This document shows positions 61,836-64,000 of a DNA stretch of 64,000 bases, piece by piece (the stretch's first letter is position 1; each line of letters begins with the position of its first letter). Both the position numbers and the translations under genes were made by a program. The notes under the pieces are model-generated. The model was not told the DNA's origin. It saw only the letters and a program-made list of their open reading frames with translations, and searched no databases. Where the stretch lies: assembly GCA_025594325.1 (NCBI GenBank), contig JANHCV010000009.1, positions 496,001-560,000 on the forward strand, written 5' to 3'. This DNA is from Blastocladiella emersonii ATCC 22665. Its lineage: Eukaryota > Blastocladiomycota > Blastocladiomycetes > Blastocladiales > Blastocladiaceae.

Positions 61836-62065
61836 CGTTACGACTGTGCTCGATCACGTCACTTGGTTTCTCTACTTTGTTCTATGTAATATATAAATTT
61901 AGTCTTGTATTTCAATGACCACCGCAGTTCTTCTGCCGAGGCCAGGCAAACGTTGCTGCGCTCGCCGCCCTCGAACATGTTCACACATGAATGCCAGCAA
62001 TTCATTCGCTCTCTGGACGGGAGGTAGTGGTGTAAGGCCGGGCGCGGGACAGCGCGAGACAGTTT

Positions 62066-62089
62066 GAGACGCGTCGCGATATCATGTGA
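62066..62089 (+). promoter_or_regulatory. LRR-family upstream element of L6, distal copy
   Basis: GAGACGCGTCGCGATATC then ATGTGA, with GAGACA four bases upstream. Part of the 123-bp-spaced direct repeat. Confidence 0.6.
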
Positions 62090-62188
62090 GCGGCTTGCGG
62101 CGTGGCTGTGCGCCCTCTACCGTGAGCGACGCCGCCATGTGCAAAGTTGTTTGGGCGGATCGGCGTGAAATCGGGCGCGAGACAGTTT

Positions 62189-62212
62189 GAGACGCGTCGC
62201 GATATCATGTGA
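62189..62212 (+). promoter_or_regulatory. LRR-family upstream element of L6, proximal copy
   Basis: Identical to the distal copy and 123 bp before the start at 62335, the spacing seen in the other family members. Confidence 0.65.
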
Positions 62213-62334
62213 GCGTCTCGTGGCGTGGCTGAGCGCCGTTCGCCCGCTCTCACGCTTCCTCGAGCGACGCCGCTCTGCACCAGGTGCCCTCCTCCCTGGA
62301 AAAGTCAACCCACCGCTATCGCAACGTAAACTCC

Positions 62335-64000
62335 ATGCAATGTCGTTCAAAGCTGTTCATGTACGAGGTCATTGAGCGGATCTTGTGCTACGCGGTCGAG
62401 TTGCACGACGACCCGGACGACGTCCCCGGCATGCTTCAGTACGCGCGCGTCGCACGTCAACACTTGATTCCGCGAGTTCAGCATCACATCATCTTGCGCT
62501 CTCCAAGCCTGTCGCTCGCGTCAGCAACCAAGCGAGGCAACGTTGCTCTCCTCGAAAAGTGGCGCTCGCTCGGCCTTCCCTTGGCTTGCGACTTGGAAGC
62601 GCTGGGCGAAGCAGTCGATGCCGAGTATTTGACGTGCCTGGAATGGTGGCGCGACTCTGGAGTCCTCGTTCACCAGAAGCTCTCTAAATGGCTCGCGCGA
62701 CGTGGCCGCTCGAATTGGTCCATTGTTTACCTGGCGCTATGTGCTCGCAGACCCGCGCATGTCTCTCCTTCCACTAGCGAGTCAAGCGACCTCGACGACA
62801 GCGATACAAAATCATTCCTACCGGTTGTGGATGCGGAAATCAACAAGCTGTGCCCCGGCATCGCGTCAGGCGACATCAGTGTAATCATGTTGCATCGCCA
62901 ACCGCTCTCGCAGGCTGGTGTTCGCGCCCTCAACCAAGCGATGGCGAGTCCGTCGCAGTGGCTTCAATCGGTCATGATTCATAGTTGCACCCTCGATTTG
63001 CCGCGGCTACATGCGATTCGGTTCTCTCACTCTGTCTCGTCTATCGAATTACAGCGGATCTGGCTGAAAAAAACTATTCGGCCGCGGATGCCGCCCTGGC
63101 CGTTGCCTGGCCTCCAGGCCTCACAACGCTGGCAATCACGGATTCGGACATTTCGGCCGAACTTGTGCCCTGCTTGCTCTCTCAGATTCCTGTGAGCTTG
63201 GAAGAATTTACTGTCGGGCTTAACAAGCTCGACATTCCAACCACCGAAGCTTTTCTAAACGCTCCTCCGCCCAACCTCAAGTCGTTGAGCTTCCATCAAC
63301 ACACTATTGACAGTTCCAGTCTTGCGCGCATCGGACGCCATTTGCCGCCAACTCTCAAGTCTTTCGTAATTGCGAATTACCCACTTGCGAATTTCAACGG
63401 CAGCCAACAGACTTGGCGGTTTCCCGCTTCTCTCACCAACTTGTTGTTCGCTAGCAGCCAATTAGACCTCGACGGGACAAGGGCGCTCGCGCCGGCACTT
63501 TCATCGGGCGCAATCAAGTTCCTTAGCCTGAGCGGAATAGGATTGTCGACCCGTGCCTGGGAGCTGCTTCTTGCCTCCCTGCCCGACACACTCACGTCCC
63601 TCAACATTGCCGAAGAGGATCTCAGCAATGAGTCGGCCGTCGCTAAGATCACGGGTCATCTTCCAGCTCAGCTCAACAGCCTTGAAATCAATTGTGTCAC
63701 GCTCTCGCCTGTTGGCGTCGCTCGTATCTTCTCAAGCCTTCCTCCCTCGCTCCGCACGTTTACGTTTGCGGGCTGACGCCATGCCTCGTCATATATGCAT
63801 GTTCTCGCTCAGCACATTCCGGCTTCGCTCAACAGTCTCTCTCTTACCATCACGCCGCTGACCGATGCGGCAATCAGCTGTCTCGCCACCAGCCTACCCG
63901 CGGCGCTGGAGTGGCTGGTATTGTATGACGACGCGATTTCAAGCGCAGCGGCCATCCAGCTAGCAAAGCAGCTACCCGCAGGCCTCAAGTATCTCAACTT
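62335..64000 (+). pseudogene. LRR family member L6, broken, runs off the window end
   Basis: The only plus-strand member. The N-terminal module (VIERILCYAVELHDDPDDVPGML), LEWWRDSG, acidic linker and first LRRs are open from 62335 to about 63066. At a run of seven A (63067-63073) the family frame needs eight; reading shifts, and LRRs continue in the next frame to 63773. An in-frame TGA (63774-63776) follows. LRR text then continues in that same frame (HVLAQHIPASLNSL ...) to the end of the window. Its N-terminal module is closest to L1. The start uses the first ATG of ATGCAATG; the family-equivalent second ATG is out of frame because of one extra A near 62350. Confidence 0.82.

Larger units (their letters stand above)
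61836..62334. other. L6 promoter region with a duplicated upstream module
   Basis: A ~60-bp segment (about 62053-62108) containing the LRR-family element recurs at about 62176-62230, offset 123 bp. The 5' half is A/T-richer. No gene seen. Confidence 0.6.

Overview
The window reads as nuclear DNA of a GC-rich fungus. Evidence: many 50-90 nt spliceosomal introns with CTAAC/CTGAC-type branch sites; fungal household genes (NAD kinase, Ubc13, an Lcl3-like SNase, an Fmp32/MCUR1 coiled-coil protein, Esf2/ABT1, a Gyp1-type TBC protein, a Kre9/Knh1 cell-wall family pair); and a Tad-like non-LTR retrotransposon. Large species-specific paralog families make an early-diverging zoosporic lineage plausible, but this is inference and the species is not identified.

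Layout. (1) 100-17647, minus strand: a head-to-tail array of four copies of an unrecognised ~770-aa family (called family A here) with one conserved phase-1 intron. Copies 1 and 3 are intact. Copy 2 is decayed with an internal deletion. Copy 4 is rearranged and split by an 8.1-kb LINE (7398-15474) with a 15-bp target-site duplication; both LINE ORFs are open. (2) 18368-32576: single-copy genes (NAD kinase, a PIF1-helicase relic, two tandem Kre9/KNH-domain GPI-type proteins of which the second has a nonsense codon, Fmp32-like, an Axl2/dystroglycan-like membrane protein, Ubc13, Lcl3-like). (3) 32891-44433, minus strand: five LRR-family genes around one small four-TM gene. Only the third and fourth are uninterrupted. 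A sixth member, on the plus strand and broken, runs off the end at 64000. (4) 44663-61835: an EGF-type II membrane protein, Esf2, Gyp1, a large unrecognised multi-exon gene, a PDRG1/prefoldin-like protein, a Myb/SANT-like protein and a DUF4470-like protein.

How things connect. The single-copy genes are unrelated household functions. The unusual material is the two expanded families. All six LRR paralogs carry a near-identical element (GRGACGCGWCKSGATATC) 108-146 bp upstream of their start, so a common regulator or a common amplification unit is likely. Two of them share a perfectly identical 239-bp tract, suggesting gene conversion. Several family members and duplicates are broken by one or two in-frame stops; where the ancestral codon can be inferred these fit C:G to T:A changes. 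Together this looks like birth, homogenisation and mutational decay of a co-regulated receptor-like or adaptor-like family whose function is unknown.
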